Below, piece by piece: positions 16,559-26,056 of a stretch of DNA of 64,000 bases; within the stretch, counting starts at the first letter, position 1, and every line of letters begins with the position of its first letter. A model generated the notes under the pieces. It ran no database searches. It was not told the origin of the DNA and was given only the letters and a program-made list of their open reading frames with translations. Source of the stretch: Pontibacter sp. HSC-36F09 (GTDB taxonomy: Bacteria; Bacteroidota; Bacteroidia; Cytophagales; Hymenobacteraceae); the NCBI RefSeq assembly GCF_024171605.1, contig NZ_JALKAA010000001.1, positions 1,240,001-1,304,000 on the forward strand, in the 5' to 3' direction. The translations under genes were made by a program, and so were the position numbers.

Positions 16559-18382
16559 ATGGAAGAAAGAGGTAATATTTCGATTCACACCGAAAACATT
16601 TTCCCGATCATCAAGAAGTTCCTTTACTCCGATCACGAGATTTTTCTGCGTGAGCTGGTGAGTAATGCCGTGGATGCCACCCAGAAAATGAAGCGCCTGT
16701 CCGCCATCGGCGAGTACAAAGGCGATTTGGGCGAGCTGAAAGTAGTGGTGAAAGTGGATAAAGATGCCCGTACCATTTCTATTTCAGATAACGGCATCGG
16801 TATGACAGCCGAGGAAATCAAGAAGTACATCAACCAGATCGCCTTCTCGGGCGCTACTGAGTTTGTGGAGCGTTACAAAGATGCCGGTGAGCAGAATCAG
16901 ATCATCGGTCAGTTCGGTCTGGGCTTTTACTCAGCCTTCATGGTGGCTGATCGTGTCGAGATCGTTACCAAATCGTACAGAGAAGGCACAGAAGCAGCGC
17001 ACTGGACCTGCGACGGCAGCACCGAATTTGCCATTGCCCCGGCGCATAAGGAAGACCAGGGTACGAACGTGATCCTGAACGTGGCTTCCGATTCAGAAGA
17101 ATTCCTGGAGACAGCCCGCATCCGCACCATCCTCGACAAATATTGCAAGTTCCTGCCAGTACCGGTGGAGTTCGAAGGTGAGATCATCAACAACCCGAAC
17201 CCGATCTGGACGAAGCAGCCGTCTGAACTGACGGACGAGGACTATAAGAACTTCTATAAAGAGCTATACCCATTCTCAGAGGCACCGCTCTTCTGGATTC
17301 ACCTGAACGTGGACTATCCGTTCAACCTGACAGGTATACTCTACTTCCCGAAACTGAAAAACGACTTCGAGATACAGCGCAACAAGATTCAGCTCTACTC
17401 CCGCCAGGTGTTCATTACCGACGAAGTGAAGGACGTGGTGCCTGAGTTCCTGATGCTGCTGCACGGTGTGATCGACTCGCCGGACATTCCATTGAACGTG
17501 AGCCGCTCGTTCCTGCAGGCCGACTCCAACGTGAAGAAGATCAACACTTACATCACCAAAAAGGTAGCCGACAAGCTGAACGATATCTTCAAGAAGGACA
17601 GAGCCACGTTCGAGACCAACTGGGAAGACATCAACGTGTTCATCAAGTACGGTATGCTGAGCGACGACAAGTTCTATGAAAAAGCCAAGGACTTCGTGCT
17701 GCTGCAGAACACCGAAGGCAAGTACTATACCTTAGAGGAGTATAAGGCGCTGACGCAGGCCAACCAAACCGACAAGAATGACCAGTTAGTGCTGCTCTAC
17801 ACCACCGACGCCGACAAGCAACATGCCTTCGTGGAAGCCGCGCAAAACCGCGCCTACGATGTGCTCAAGCTGGACTCGGTGATAGACAGTCACTTTATCG
17901 GTATGCTGGAGCAGAAGCTGGAGAAGACTTCACTCAAGCGTGTGGACTCTGAAACGATCGGCAAACTGATCGAGAAAGACGAAACCAAAGAGAGTGTGCT
18001 GAACGATACCGAGAAAGAGGACCTGAAGAAAATCTACGAAACGGCTATCAGCAACCAGAACATGCAGGTGGAAGTAGCACCAATGGCCCCAGACGATGCA
18101 CCGGTGATCATTACCTTGCCGGAATTTATGCGCCGCATGAAGGACATGAGCAAGAGCGGCGGTGGCGGTATGATGTTCATGGGCAACATGCCGGATACTT
18201 ATAACGTGACCATCAACGCGAACCACAGCATCAACCAGCGGATCCTCAAAGCGAAAGATGATAACAAAGAGCGCATTGCCCGTCAGGCGTTTGACCTGGC
18301 CCTGTTGTCGCAGAACATGCTCTCAGGCTCGGCCCTCACCGCATTTGTGAAGCGCAGCGTGGATTTGATCGACAAAGAATAA
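16559..18382 (+). CDS. htpG: Chaperone protein HtpG (Hsp90)
   Basis: 607 residues, the normal range for Bacteroidota. Cytosolic ATP-dependent chaperone. The N-terminal GHKL ATPase shows LRELVSNAVDATQKM, DNGIGM and GQFGLGFYSAFMV. The middle domain (PLFWIHLNVDYPFNLTGILYFP, LNVSRSFLQ) and a C-terminal dimerisation domain follow. Monocistronic, with its own terminator. Confidence 0.98.
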   Translation: MEERGNISIHTENIFPIIKKFLYSDHEIFLRELVSNAVDATQKMKRLSAIGEYKGDLGELKVVVKVDKDARTISISDNGIGMTAEEIKKYINQIAFSGATEFVERYKDAGEQNQIIGQFGLGFYSAFMVADRVEIVTKSYREGTEAAHWTCDGSTEFAIAPAHKEDQGTNVILNVASDSEEFLETARIRTILDKYCKFLPVPVEFEGEIINNPNPIWTKQPSELTDEDYKNFYKELYPFSEAPLFWIHLNVDYPFNLTGILYFPKLKNDFEIQRNKIQLYSRQVFITDEVKDVVPEFLMLLHGVIDSPDIPLNVSRSFLQADSNVKKINTYITKKVADKLNDIFKKDRATFETNWEDINVFIKYGMLSDDKFYEKAKDFVLLQNTEGKYYTLEEYKALTQANQTDKNDQLVLLYTTDADKQHAFVEAAQNRAYDVLKLDSVIDSHFIGMLEQKLEKTSLKRVDSETIGKLIEKDETKESVLNDTEKEDLKKIYETAISNQNMQVEVAPMAPDDAPVIITLPEFMRRMKDMSKSGGGGMMFMGNMPDTYNVTINANHSINQRILKAKDDNKERIARQAFDLALLSQNMLSGSALTAFVKRSVDLIDKE

Positions 18383-18411
18383 CAGTACTTTTCATAATTA
18401 CACTTAACAGT

Positions 18412-18446
18412 AAAAAGCGGCACCCGGCTGGGTGTCGCTTTTTGTT
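18412..18446 (+). terminator. Terminator of htpG
   Basis: AAAAAGCGGCACCC pairs with GGGTGTCGCTTTTT (one G-T pair) across a 4-nt loop, ending in a T-run. Confidence 0.85.
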
Positions 18447-18611
18447 TTGGATGGTATTCGGTGAACTAAGGCGCCGGGCTTAAAGTTATAGGGACTATAC
18501 CTGGCAGACCGGTAGTTGGCAGGTATATGATTTATCTGCATATTTACGTTACCTTAAACAAGGTATAGCTTTTTGGAAACAACAGAAGTGCATTTATCTG
18601 AACGAAAACAC

Positions 18612-19514
18612 ATGAGGCACACGCTCTATCTTGTCGGGTTTGTTTTGTCTGTGGTGCTGGGTGTTGCGGCCTGCAAGCCCACGGCTTACAACAGCGATTA
18701 CAACCTGAGCCGGGCCGCTGAAAAAGAGAGCTCAAAAGCTGATGCTATTGCTTTGGCTGATACCGCCAAGCCTATTGTGCAGATAGGCGATTCGCTGGAT
18801 AAGGTAGAGGAAAAGCAGCCCAAAAAGCGCAAGAAGAAAGCCGACAAGCGTTACTTTATGGGTGACAGAGTGGCCCGAGGCTTCGTGAAGACAGGTGGTC
18901 GTGGCCCCCGTGAAGTAATCGAGTCTTTCAGTTACCTGGTAGAGTTTCAGCAGCCGGACCCTTACGCCCCCGAGAAATACTACTATGATACCAAGCGTCG
19001 CAAACTCTACAAAACGCGCGGCGAACTTGACCCGGAGCAGCACAAGGTATTGCATGGCCCTTACAAAAAAGAGCAGGGCGGCGAAGTAGTCGAAGAAGGC
19101 TACTTTTATGTCGGTACCAAACACCTGCGCTGGGAACGCTACAACCGCGATGGGATACTGCTGGCAAAGGAGCATTTTGAGAAAGGCTATCTGCGCGATG
19201 CCGTGGTGAAGTATTACGAGGGCACCAAAAAGATAAAAGAAGTGATACCCTACGCCTATGGCGAAGTGCAGGGGACTTATTACCGCTTCTATGAAAACGG
19301 CCAGCTTGAGTGGATGGGACAATACCAGAAAGGCCGCAAAGTGGGCCTCTGGGTGAAGCACTTCGACTTCAGGGCACGCCGACAGTTCGAGTACCAATAC
19401 CCTAAAACACCTTACGAGCCGCAGGCAGAGCCAGTCCTGGTGAAGCAATACGACCGCCACGGTACTCTCATCTACGAGAAAGACAAGCTGGATAAGCGGG
19501 CTTCGAGTCGCTAA
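18612..19514 (+). CDS. MORN-repeat-like lipoprotein
   Basis: 300 residues from the Met at 18612; the in-frame Met at 18573 would put a charged tail before the signal peptide. Lipobox VAAC (Cys21), then a Lys-rich linker (KKRKKKADKR). The C-terminal half has repeated Y/F-E-N-G-Q-L-type units (YYRFYENGQLEWMGQYQKGRKVG) as in YwqK/MORN-type proteins. Function unknown; an envelope location is likely. A double GGTATA word starts within the stop codon region (19514-19530). Confidence 0.75.
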   Translation: MRHTLYLVGFVLSVVLGVAACKPTAYNSDYNLSRAAEKESSKADAIALADTAKPIVQIGDSLDKVEEKQPKKRKKKADKRYFMGDRVARGFVKTGGRGPREVIESFSYLVEFQQPDPYAPEKYYYDTKRRKLYKTRGELDPEQHKVLHGPYKKEQGGEVVEEGYFYVGTKHLRWERYNRDGILLAKEHFEKGYLRDAVVKYYEGTKKIKEVIPYAYGEVQGTYYRFYENGQLEWMGQYQKGRKVGLWVKHFDFRARRQFEYQYPKTPYEPQAEPVLVKQYDRHGTLIYEKDKLDKRASSR

Positions 19515-19574
19515 GGTATAGGTATAGCCTTTCGCTCTCTGTAATGTAATCTAATTAATTTGCTCGGCTACATC

Positions 19575-19859
19575 ATGTCAATATCCGACGAAAATAGAGT
19601 TGATAAGGCTATCAGTGAGCATCTAAAGACATGGTGGACAGATGAGACTAAGCAGGAGATTAAAGTGCAATATGGCATTGATATACTGAATCAAATAATT
19701 TCAATTTACGACTTTGCAAGCCAATCAGAGTTTTGGCTGTCGCTTGAGCTTAATGACGCTTATAACCAAACTACAGAAAGATTAAAGAAACAATACCCGT
19801 TTTTGTCTGATGGCTCTGTCAGAAGAGTTGCAAATATGGCTGCATATAGCTGGAAGTAA
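19575..19859 (+). CDS. Hypothetical protein
   Basis: 94 residues from ATG 19575; ATG 19560 would add five. No signal peptide, no membrane helix and no domain I recognise. The C-terminus SVRRVANMAAYSWK and the balanced charged composition (DETKQEIKVQYGIDILNQII) look like a real folded protein. It is A/T-richer than its neighbours and has no GGTATA word, which hints at later arrival. It stands alone between two unrelated genes. Confidence 0.6.
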   Translation: MSISDENRVDKAISEHLKTWWTDETKQEIKVQYGIDILNQIISIYDFASQSEFWLSLELNDAYNQTTERLKKQYPFLSDGSVRRVANMAAYSWK

Positions 19860-19917
19860 GTATGTAGTATCTGCTCTGTGAAACTTCAGCAGGGGCGCTA
19901 GATGAAATGTTGTCGTA

Positions 19918-20280
19918 TCAATGAAAGGCGTCTTCGATGTGGAACAGTTCCGGCGGTTTGCTCATCGTAATGGCAATAATATCGAAGCGAATGTCTTCCT
20001 GCCAGCCTGTTTTCACGATATAAGCGTCCGCCGCGTTGAGGATCATGCGTTGCTTACGGCGGTTCACGAACTCCTCCGGATAGCCAAAGCTGTCGTTGGT
20101 TCGGGTTTTCACTTCTACAAACACCAATACATCATTTTGGCGGGCAATAATATCGATCTCGGCTTTGCCCATGCGCAGGTTGCGTTGCAAAATGTGATAG
20201 CCTTTCTGGTGCAGCAGGTCGCAGGCCAGGTCTTCGCCGTTGGCGCCGGTAGAGAGGTGTGGTGCTTGCGGTGTCGTCAT
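19918..20280 (-). CDS. YraN family (UPF0102) nuclease-like protein
   Basis: 120 residues from the Met at 20280 (MTTPQAP); the longer frame to 20355 adds a non-homologous stretch. Restriction-endonuclease-like fold with the family motifs GANGEDLACDLLHQKGYHIL, AEIDIIARQNDVLVFVEVKTR and RKQRMILNAADAYI. The E-x-D-E-V-K pattern forms the putative metal site. Role unproven, perhaps in DNA processing. Convergent with the hypothetical gene. Confidence 0.92.
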   Translation of the reverse strand: MTTPQAPHLSTGANGEDLACDLLHQKGYHILQRNLRMGKAEIDIIARQNDVLVFVEVKTRTNDSFGYPEEFVNRRKQRMILNAADAYIVKTGWQEDIRFDIIAITMSKPPELFHIEDAFH

Positions 20281-20448
20281 AAGAGCTTTAAACTTGTAAG
20301 AGCGGCCGCTGGTTTTATTACGGCAGCCGGAGTAGTTGTTTGCGTATGCCCGCAAGCGACCGTATCTTTGTTGAAAACTAGAGGTATAGAGTATCGGTTG
20401 GCATCATAGCTAGCCCTGAGCTATACCTTGAGAGAAGGGAGAAAAGAC

Positions 20449-21165
20449 GTGTCACAGAACAAGACCATACAATTTGAGCACCTGGGGCTGATCGATTACA
20501 AAGAGGCCTGGGACTATCAGGACAAGCTCTTTACAGGTGTACTGGATATGAAGTCCCGCAACCGAAATGCTGCTCCCGAAGCGCAGGAGGTGACGCCGAA
20601 CTACCTGCTTTTCTGCTCCCACCCGCACGTCTATACCTTGGGCAAGAGCGGACACGAGTCTAACCTGCTGATTAACGAAGAAGGGCTGAAGGCCAAAGGC
20701 GCTACTTTCTACAAGATCAACCGTGGCGGCGATATCACCTACCACGGACCGGGACAGATTGTGGGCTACCCGATCCTGGATCTGGACCACTTCTTTACCG
20801 ACATACACAAATACCTGCGTTTTCTGGAAGAGGGGATCATCCTGACCTTGAAAGATTACGGGATAGAAGCGGGTCGTATACCTGGCCTCACCGGCGTATG
20901 GCTGGACCATGTGGAGCAGAAGAATCCGCGCAAGATCTGCGCTATGGGCGTGAAGTGCAGCCGCTGGGTGACCATGCACGGTTTCGCCTTCAACATCAAC
21001 ACAGACTTAGACTATTTTAACAACATCGTGCCCTGCGGCATTACCGACAAGCAGGTAACGTCGCTGGCAAAAGAGCTGGGCCGCGAATTGCCGATGGCAG
21101 AAGTGGAGGAAAAACTCCTGGGCCACCTGGCAACCCTTTTTGAGGCAAGCATTACAAAAGATTAA
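20449..21165 (+). CDS. lipB: Octanoyl-[ACP]:protein octanoyltransferase
   Basis: 238 residues with a GTG start at 20449; a TTG at 20428 is a poorer start. Moves octanoyl groups from ACP to lipoyl domains, the first step of lipoate synthesis. Visible family motifs are RGGDITYHGPGQIVGYPILDL, the catalytic Lys in MGVKCSRWVTMHG, and the nucleophile Cys in FNNIVPCGI. First gene of a run lipB-hypothetical-DUF4271-hemD; its TAA is directly followed by the ATG of the next gene. Confidence 0.95.
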   Translation: MSQNKTIQFEHLGLIDYKEAWDYQDKLFTGVLDMKSRNRNAAPEAQEVTPNYLLFCSHPHVYTLGKSGHESNLLINEEGLKAKGATFYKINRGGDITYHGPGQIVGYPILDLDHFFTDIHKYLRFLEEGIILTLKDYGIEAGRIPGLTGVWLDHVEQKNPRKICAMGVKCSRWVTMHGFAFNINTDLDYFNNIVPCGITDKQVTSLAKELGRELPMAEVEEKLLGHLATLFEASITKD

Positions 21166-21570
21166 ATGAAGAAGGACATAGATTTCACCCCGGTTCAGGG
21201 TGTGGCCGTGGCCATTGCCTTCACGGGCGAGTCGCCGGAGGAGCGCATCTGGAACGTATACTTGATCAACAACAATAGTGAGGCCCTCGAAAATGTGTTT
21301 GTCACATCCAAAGGCTATGGCACTATAGAGGAGGAAGAAGTAAAAACCTCTGTGCTGCGACACATGTTTGAGCGTGTGGAGGCCAAAAGCTTTGTGCAGG
21401 TGGAAGTCATTGACCCGTCGGTTTTCAAGCTTAACAACGAGTACTGGGTGAGCTACTACATCGATGGCAAGATCTATGACAAGCGCTTTGTGTTCGTGCC
21501 CGACTCGATCACCGATGAGCACCTCATCGATATCAGCATGCTGCAGATGCAGGGTGTATTGCATTCTTAA
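21166..21570 (+). CDS. Conserved hypothetical protein linked to lipB
   Basis: 134 residues. The ATG abuts the lipB stop codon with no spacer, which implies translational coupling. No signal peptide or membrane helix. The body (VAVAIAFTGESPEERIWNVYLINNNSEALENVFVTSKGYG) looks like a beta-sandwich and the C-terminus (YYIDGKIYDKRFVFVPDSI) is acidic. I do not recognise a named family. The tight link suggests a role with lipoylation, or simple operon passenger status. Confidence 0.75.
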   Translation: MKKDIDFTPVQGVAVAIAFTGESPEERIWNVYLINNNSEALENVFVTSKGYGTIEEEEVKTSVLRHMFERVEAKSFVQVEVIDPSVFKLNNEYWVSYYIDGKIYDKRFVFVPDSITDEHLIDISMLQMQGVLHS

Positions 21571-21601
21571 GGTATAGCTTCTCAAATTTTTCACCCTGAC
21601 C

Positions 21602-22768
21602 GTGAATTTCACAAACCGCATAAGGTATAGCTTCGGGCTGATGCTACTGCTTTTGGTACTGACCTGGCCGCTACAGGCCCAGGTGCTGCCACTGGAGCAG
21701 AAGAACACCCTGAATGGCAACTGGCAGGTATACGATGCCGGCTCCAGTGACCTGGTGCCTTATGCTGCGACCCTGCACGGCGGCTACAGTGTGGTACATC
21801 AATGGGTGACCATGGCGCCTGCCAAGCCTTTTGTGATTGAATTTACAGCCCAGAAAGACCTGTGTCTTTTCCTGAACAATCAGCTCATCTTCACGGCCGA
21901 CTCTACTTCTACCTATACCTTCGACCTGTCCACGTGGAACAATCGGGTGAAGCCGGTGAACGGGCGTTACCTGTTGTCGGTATGGCATCCGTCGCAGCAC
22001 CCCAACATAGGTTCTTTCCGCAACAGGGTACAGACAGAGCGAGCCGACAGCGAAACCATGCAGGGGAGTTTCTCGGTACGGCTGCGGGAGTACGTGAACC
22101 AGAATGCGTTCATCATTTTCACGCTGCTGATCGGGCTGCTGTATGGCGGGTTGAAAACCACGTTCCCCTCCGACTTTCAGGCGGTGTTTGGGGTGCAGTC
22201 CTTCTGGCGCACCCGGTCGCTGGACGAAGGCATCCTGGCAAAACCGCTCAGCACCTGGTCCGGCATGCTCTTTATCATCGCCTTTTCCATGTCCATGGCC
22301 TTGCTGATTGCGGCCATCCATACCAATGTGCAGCATGTACGCATTTTCAACCGCCTGTTTCCGGTGTCAGAGGCCGATATAACGACCAAGATCCTGTTCT
22401 ATACCTTCCTGATCTTCGCGGTCGTCCTGCTAAAGTACTTTTTCCTGAAAGTGATGGGTTATATTTTCGGATTAGAGCAGATTGTGCAGGTCCAATTCAG
22501 TGAGTTTCTGCGTTCTCTGTTGTTTCTGGGCCTCTTTCTACCAGTGGTTATGCTGCTATACCTGTCGCTTAACCACGTAGCCCCCGATGCCGTACTCACA
22601 GTTTCGAGCATGGCGGTCCTTTTGCTGCTGGTAATCACGGTTATTCGTGTGTTTGTGACAGTAAATAAGCAGACATCTGTGATAAATTTGCATTTATTTT
22701 CTTACCTTTGCGCCACAGAAGTGATTCCGTTGACCATCATGTTGAAGTTTATTGTGTTTAACTTTTAA
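21602..22768 (+). CDS. DUF4271 membrane protein
   Basis: 388 residues with a GTG start at 21602. A signal peptide (about 9-26) and a periplasmic beta domain (about 30-165) are followed by five or more membrane helices in the C-terminal half (FIIFTLLIGLLYGGL, GMLFIIAFSMSMALL, and the last reaching the C-terminus). DUF4271 proteins sit next to hemD throughout Bacteroidota; the function is unknown. It lies 31 nt after the lipB-linked gene and 61 nt before hemD. Confidence 0.85.
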   Translation: MNFTNRIRYSFGLMLLLLVLTWPLQAQVLPLEQKNTLNGNWQVYDAGSSDLVPYAATLHGGYSVVHQWVTMAPAKPFVIEFTAQKDLCLFLNNQLIFTADSTSTYTFDLSTWNNRVKPVNGRYLLSVWHPSQHPNIGSFRNRVQTERADSETMQGSFSVRLREYVNQNAFIIFTLLIGLLYGGLKTTFPSDFQAVFGVQSFWRTRSLDEGILAKPLSTWSGMLFIIAFSMSMALLIAAIHTNVQHVRIFNRLFPVSEADITTKILFYTFLIFAVVLLKYFFLKVMGYIFGLEQIVQVQFSEFLRSLLFLGLFLPVVMLLYLSLNHVAPDAVLTVSSMAVLLLLVITVIRVFVTVNKQTSVINLHLFSYLCATEVIPLTIMLKFIVFNF

Positions 22769-22829
22769 AAACACAAAATCGACGGTTTCGGCAGGCGGCT
22801 AATATATAATAAACAGACTTCCATACTCT

Positions 22830-23621
22830 ATGGCTGAAAGCAAAGAAAAGGCTTGGGCAAATCCTGAAAGACATAAAATTCCGATCAGGAGCATTCTCGT
22901 GACGCAACCACAGCCTACTACCGACAACTCTCCCTATCTCTCTATAGCAGACAAGTACGGGATTAAGGTGGATTTCAGGGCGTTTATCGAGGTAGAACCT
23001 GTTTCCTTCAAAGAGTTCCGCAAAGACAAAGTGGACATCCTCTCGCATACGGCCGTGATCTTCACCAGCCGCAACGCCGTGGACCACTTTTTCAGAATTT
23101 GCCAGGAAAGTAAAATTGAAATGCCGGCTGACATGAAGTACTTCTGTATTTCGGACCAGACGGCTTACTACCTCCAGAAATACATCACCCTGCGCAAGCG
23201 CAAGTTGTTTGTAGGCGAGAAAACAGCCAAGGATCTGTTTGAGGTGATCAAGAAGCACAAGAACGAAACTTTCCTGTATCCTTGCTCCAACATCCGCAAA
23301 GACGATATTCCGGGTTTCCTGAAAACGAATAAGATCAAGCACACGGAGGCTATCATTTACAAAACAGTAGAAGCCGACCTGTCGGACCTGGACGATGTGA
23401 CCTACGACTGCATTGCCTTTTTCAGCCCCTCAGGCATCAGCTCGCTGTTCATCAACTTTCCTAACTTTAAGCAGAACAACACCCGCATTGCGGCTTTTGG
23501 CCCAACTACAGCCAAAGCGGTGCGCGATGCCGGTTTGGAACTCGACATAGAGGCGCCGATGCCAAACGCCCCTTCCATGACGGGAGCCATAGAGGTATAC
23601 ATACAGAACCAGAAGAAATAA
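22830..23621 (+). CDS. hemD: Uroporphyrinogen-III synthase
   Basis: 263 residues. Cyclises hydroxymethylbilane to uroporphyrinogen III in haem synthesis. Two Rossmann-like halves are seen; typical stretches are ILVTQPQP at the start, HTAVIFTSRNAVDHFF, YPCSNIRKDDIPGFLK and FFSPSGISSLF...RIAAFGPTTAKAVRDAGL. Sequence motifs of this family are weak, but the DUF4271 linkage supports the call. Ends the operon before a very long hairpin. Confidence 0.88.
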   Translation: MAESKEKAWANPERHKIPIRSILVTQPQPTTDNSPYLSIADKYGIKVDFRAFIEVEPVSFKEFRKDKVDILSHTAVIFTSRNAVDHFFRICQESKIEMPADMKYFCISDQTAYYLQKYITLRKRKLFVGEKTAKDLFEVIKKHKNETFLYPCSNIRKDDIPGFLKTNKIKHTEAIIYKTVEADLSDLDDVTYDCIAFFSPSGISSLFINFPNFKQNNTRIAAFGPTTAKAVRDAGLELDIEAPMPNAPSMTGAIEVYIQNQKK

Positions 23622-23645
23622 GCGAACCTACTTAAAGGTCGGGTA

Positions 23646-23707
23646 AAACAGTAAAACGCAAAAGCAAGCAGAATCAACCATCTGCTTGCTTTTGCGTTTT
23701 ACTGTTT
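23646..23707. terminator. Terminator with 27-bp perfect stem
   Basis: Arms 23646-23672 and 23681-23707 are exact complements, loop ATCAACCA. The 3' arm holds the TTTG that can serve as the -33 element of the PorP-like gene's promoter. Confidence 0.9.
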
Positions 23708-23721
23708 AATATATATATTTG
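23691..23721 (+). promoter_or_regulatory. Promoter of the PorP/SprF-like gene
   Basis: TTTG (23691-23694), 19 nt, TATATTTG (23714-23721): an exact Bacteroidota promoter. The ATG is at 23776. Confidence 0.65.
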
Positions 23722-23775
23722 GTTCAACTCTGGCTCTTTAACGTCCAGTTAACGTTTGCTTGGCTGCAACATTCT

Positions 23776-24735
23776 ATGAAAAAGATTATACCTGTCGTTT
23801 TGTTGTTGTTAATCTGCCACCTGAACTCCTGGGCGCAGCAACAACCTCAATTTACCCAATACGGATTCAACGGCATGTATATCAGCCCGGCTTACGCAGG
23901 TATAACCAATCGCCCGGAAATACAATCTATCTACCGCTACCAGTGGCTGAACTACGATGCCTCGTTTGACGATGGCGGTTCGCCGCGTACCTTGCTCCTG
24001 ACAGCGCACACCCCGGTGCGCCTTTTAAAGGGCGGTTTAGGTATAACCCTCATGCAGGATCAGATTGCCAACACCCGCATACAACAGGCGGCCATTTCTT
24101 ATTCTTTCCACCTGAAAGTGGGCGAAGGCAAGTTGGGCATCGGCCTGCAGGGCAATATAAATAATATAAGAAAGGGCAGCTACCGTTTTATCGACGAGGG
24201 CGACCCGAACATTCCCTTCAACAGTTCCGACTCTAAATTTGACATGGGGGCTGGGGTCTGGTATGAGTCAGAGCAGTTCTATGCAGGCGCCGGCGTGACC
24301 AATTTGCTGGGTTCAAGCTACCAGTTTATGAACGTGGATAACACAGAAGGTGGCCGCGTTGTAGGCGAGAACCACCTATACCTGACAGGCGGCTACCATT
24401 TGCCGCTCACCAACCAATTAGTGCTTACCCCGACAGCCCTCTTAAAGCATGATACAGAGACATTTTCGTTTGATGCAGGCGCCCGTATAACATTTGATGA
24501 AAAATATTGGGGCGGATTGAATTTTCGGCATCAGGAAGCTGTTAGTGCGCTTGTGGGTATAGCGATGTTGCAGGACAACGCGCTGCGGGTAGGATATGCA
24601 TTAGATCTCACAACATTTAATAAAGAGGCCAAGGCCCCAACATCACACGAAGTGATGGTCTCCTACCGATTACCTGAGCCAGTTGTTCGGTTCAGGCCTC
24701 CAGTGCGAACCCCTCGCTATAATTTCACAAAATAA
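23776..24735 (+). CDS. PorP/SprF family type IX secretion outer-membrane protein
   Basis: 319 residues from ATG 23776; an upstream Met at 23719 would place 19 residues before the signal peptide. Signal peptide (about 1-22), then the family start QPQFTQYGFNGMYISPAYAGI. The body is an outer-membrane beta-barrel (LLTAHTPVRLLKGGLGITLMQDQI, YSFHLKVGEGKLGIGLQGNI, VWYESEQFYAGAGVTNLL). PorP/SprF proteins are T9SS barrel partners, and several copies per genome are usual. It lies directly upstream of gldK but the 225-nt gap has its own promoter. Confidence 0.92.
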   Translation: MKKIIPVVLLLLICHLNSWAQQQPQFTQYGFNGMYISPAYAGITNRPEIQSIYRYQWLNYDASFDDGGSPRTLLLTAHTPVRLLKGGLGITLMQDQIANTRIQQAAISYSFHLKVGEGKLGIGLQGNINNIRKGSYRFIDEGDPNIPFNSSDSKFDMGAGVWYESEQFYAGAGVTNLLGSSYQFMNVDNTEGGRVVGENHLYLTGGYHLPLTNQLVLTPTALLKHDTETFSFDAGARITFDEKYWGGLNFRHQEAVSALVGIAMLQDNALRVGYALDLTTFNKEAKAPTSHEVMVSYRLPEPVVRFRPPVRTPRYNFTK

Positions 24736-24867
24736 ATATTCAGGATATTGTATTTATCGCTGAAAAGCTGTATTCTTGAAAAAATACAGTTAAAATAAAT
24801 TGTATATGGTATAATATTCTTGATATTGTACCGTTTGAAAATTATTAATAAGTGAGAATTTCAATTG

Positions 24868-24900
24868 TTTTTGTTTTATTTCTAATTCTCAATATATTTG
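24868..24900 (+). promoter_or_regulatory. Promoter of the gldKLMN operon
   Basis: TTTTTG (TTG at 24871-24873), 19 nt, TATATTTG (24893-24900), in an A/T-rich 225-bp spacer, 60 nt before the gldK ATG. Confidence 0.65.
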
Positions 24901-24960
24901 CTACACCAGAAATAGTGTGCATTAATAATTGCTAAAAAATTTACTTTTTCCAAAGTCATC

Positions 24961-25980
24961 ATGAACAAACTATTAAAGCTGTCTTCCTTCGCTTTGGCGG
25001 TGGTACTGCTTGCGAGTTGTGGGTTAAGAAGAGGACCGCAAGGCGACCTGGTGGGCGCAGAGGATCGACCAGACTACAATCCACAGGCTGTACCCTACGG
25101 CATGATCGCCGCTCCGGGCGGAACTTTCCACATGGGTCAGGCAGATCAGGATATAGCGGCAACTATGGCGAACCTGAACAAGCAGGTGACAATTGGTGGC
25201 TTCTATATGGACGAAACCGAGATTACGAACAACGAATACCGTCAGTTTATTGAGGTAATGGTCAACGACTCGATCGATGTGCTGGGCGAAGACTTCGTGA
25301 TGACAAGCCTATACCCTGACACGACCGTTTGGGTACGCGACTTCACTTACCACATGGGTGATCCCTTGATGGAATACTATTTCTCTCACCCTGCATTTGA
25401 TGAATATCCGGTGGTGGGTGTAAACTGGTTTGCAGCCAAGTATTTCTCAGACTGGAGAACGAAGCATAAGAACCAGGCCAATGCCGATAACGGCATGGCA
25501 CCAATGCCGCAATTCCGTCTGCCTTCTGAGGCAGAGTGGGAGTACGCAGCGAGAGGTGGCCGCGATATGTCAACCTACCCTTGGGGTGGTCCATACCTGC
25601 GTAACGCCAAAGGCTGTCTGCTGGCTAACTTTAAGCCGGGCCGTGGTGACTACTACAGCGATGGCTTTACCTACACGGCTCCTGTAGCCCAGTTCTTCCC
25701 GAACGACTTTGGCCTGTACGACATGGCCGGTAACGTATCTGAGTGGTGCGAAGATGCCTACGCTGACGCTACTGTTCCGATTACCTGGGACTTGAACCCT
25801 GTTTACTATGATGACAACGAGCCTCGCAAAGTAGTGAGAGGCGGCTCCTGGAAAGATATTGCATACTTCCTCGAAACTGGTACCCGTAACTTCGAATACC
25901 AGGACTCAGCCAGGTCATACATCGGTTTCCGCAACGCGATGATCTACCTGGGACGCTCTTCAGGAAGAGAGTTCAGATAG
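24961..25980 (+). CDS. gldK: Gliding motility / T9SS lipoprotein GldK
   Basis: 339 residues, lipobox LASC (Cys20). The body is a formylglycine-generating-enzyme-like (FGE-sulfatase) fold: GGTFHMGQ, YMDETEITNNEYRQFIE, FRLPSEAEWEYAARGG, YDMAGNVSEWCEDAY and VVRGGSWKD. In the T9SS, GldK forms the periplasmic ring with GldN beneath the outer membrane. First gene of gldK-gldL-gldM-gldN; 76 nt to gldL. Confidence 0.96.
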   Translation: MNKLLKLSSFALAVVLLASCGLRRGPQGDLVGAEDRPDYNPQAVPYGMIAAPGGTFHMGQADQDIAATMANLNKQVTIGGFYMDETEITNNEYRQFIEVMVNDSIDVLGEDFVMTSLYPDTTVWVRDFTYHMGDPLMEYYFSHPAFDEYPVVGVNWFAAKYFSDWRTKHKNQANADNGMAPMPQFRLPSEAEWEYAARGGRDMSTYPWGGPYLRNAKGCLLANFKPGRGDYYSDGFTYTAPVAQFFPNDFGLYDMAGNVSEWCEDAYADATVPITWDLNPVYYDDNEPRKVVRGGSWKDIAYFLETGTRNFEYQDSARSYIGFRNAMIYLGRSSGREFR

Positions 25981-26056
25981 TCCACCGAAGTGTTCTAACA
26001 GTTAAAAACTTAACAATTTAATACCCAATCGTTCACATTTAATTTTTGAAAACAAA

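Noticed and set aside
18732..19460. Open frame opposite the MORN-like lipoprotein gene
   Set aside because: Hydrophobic, repetitive shadow product; the plus-strand gene has a lipobox and family repeats.
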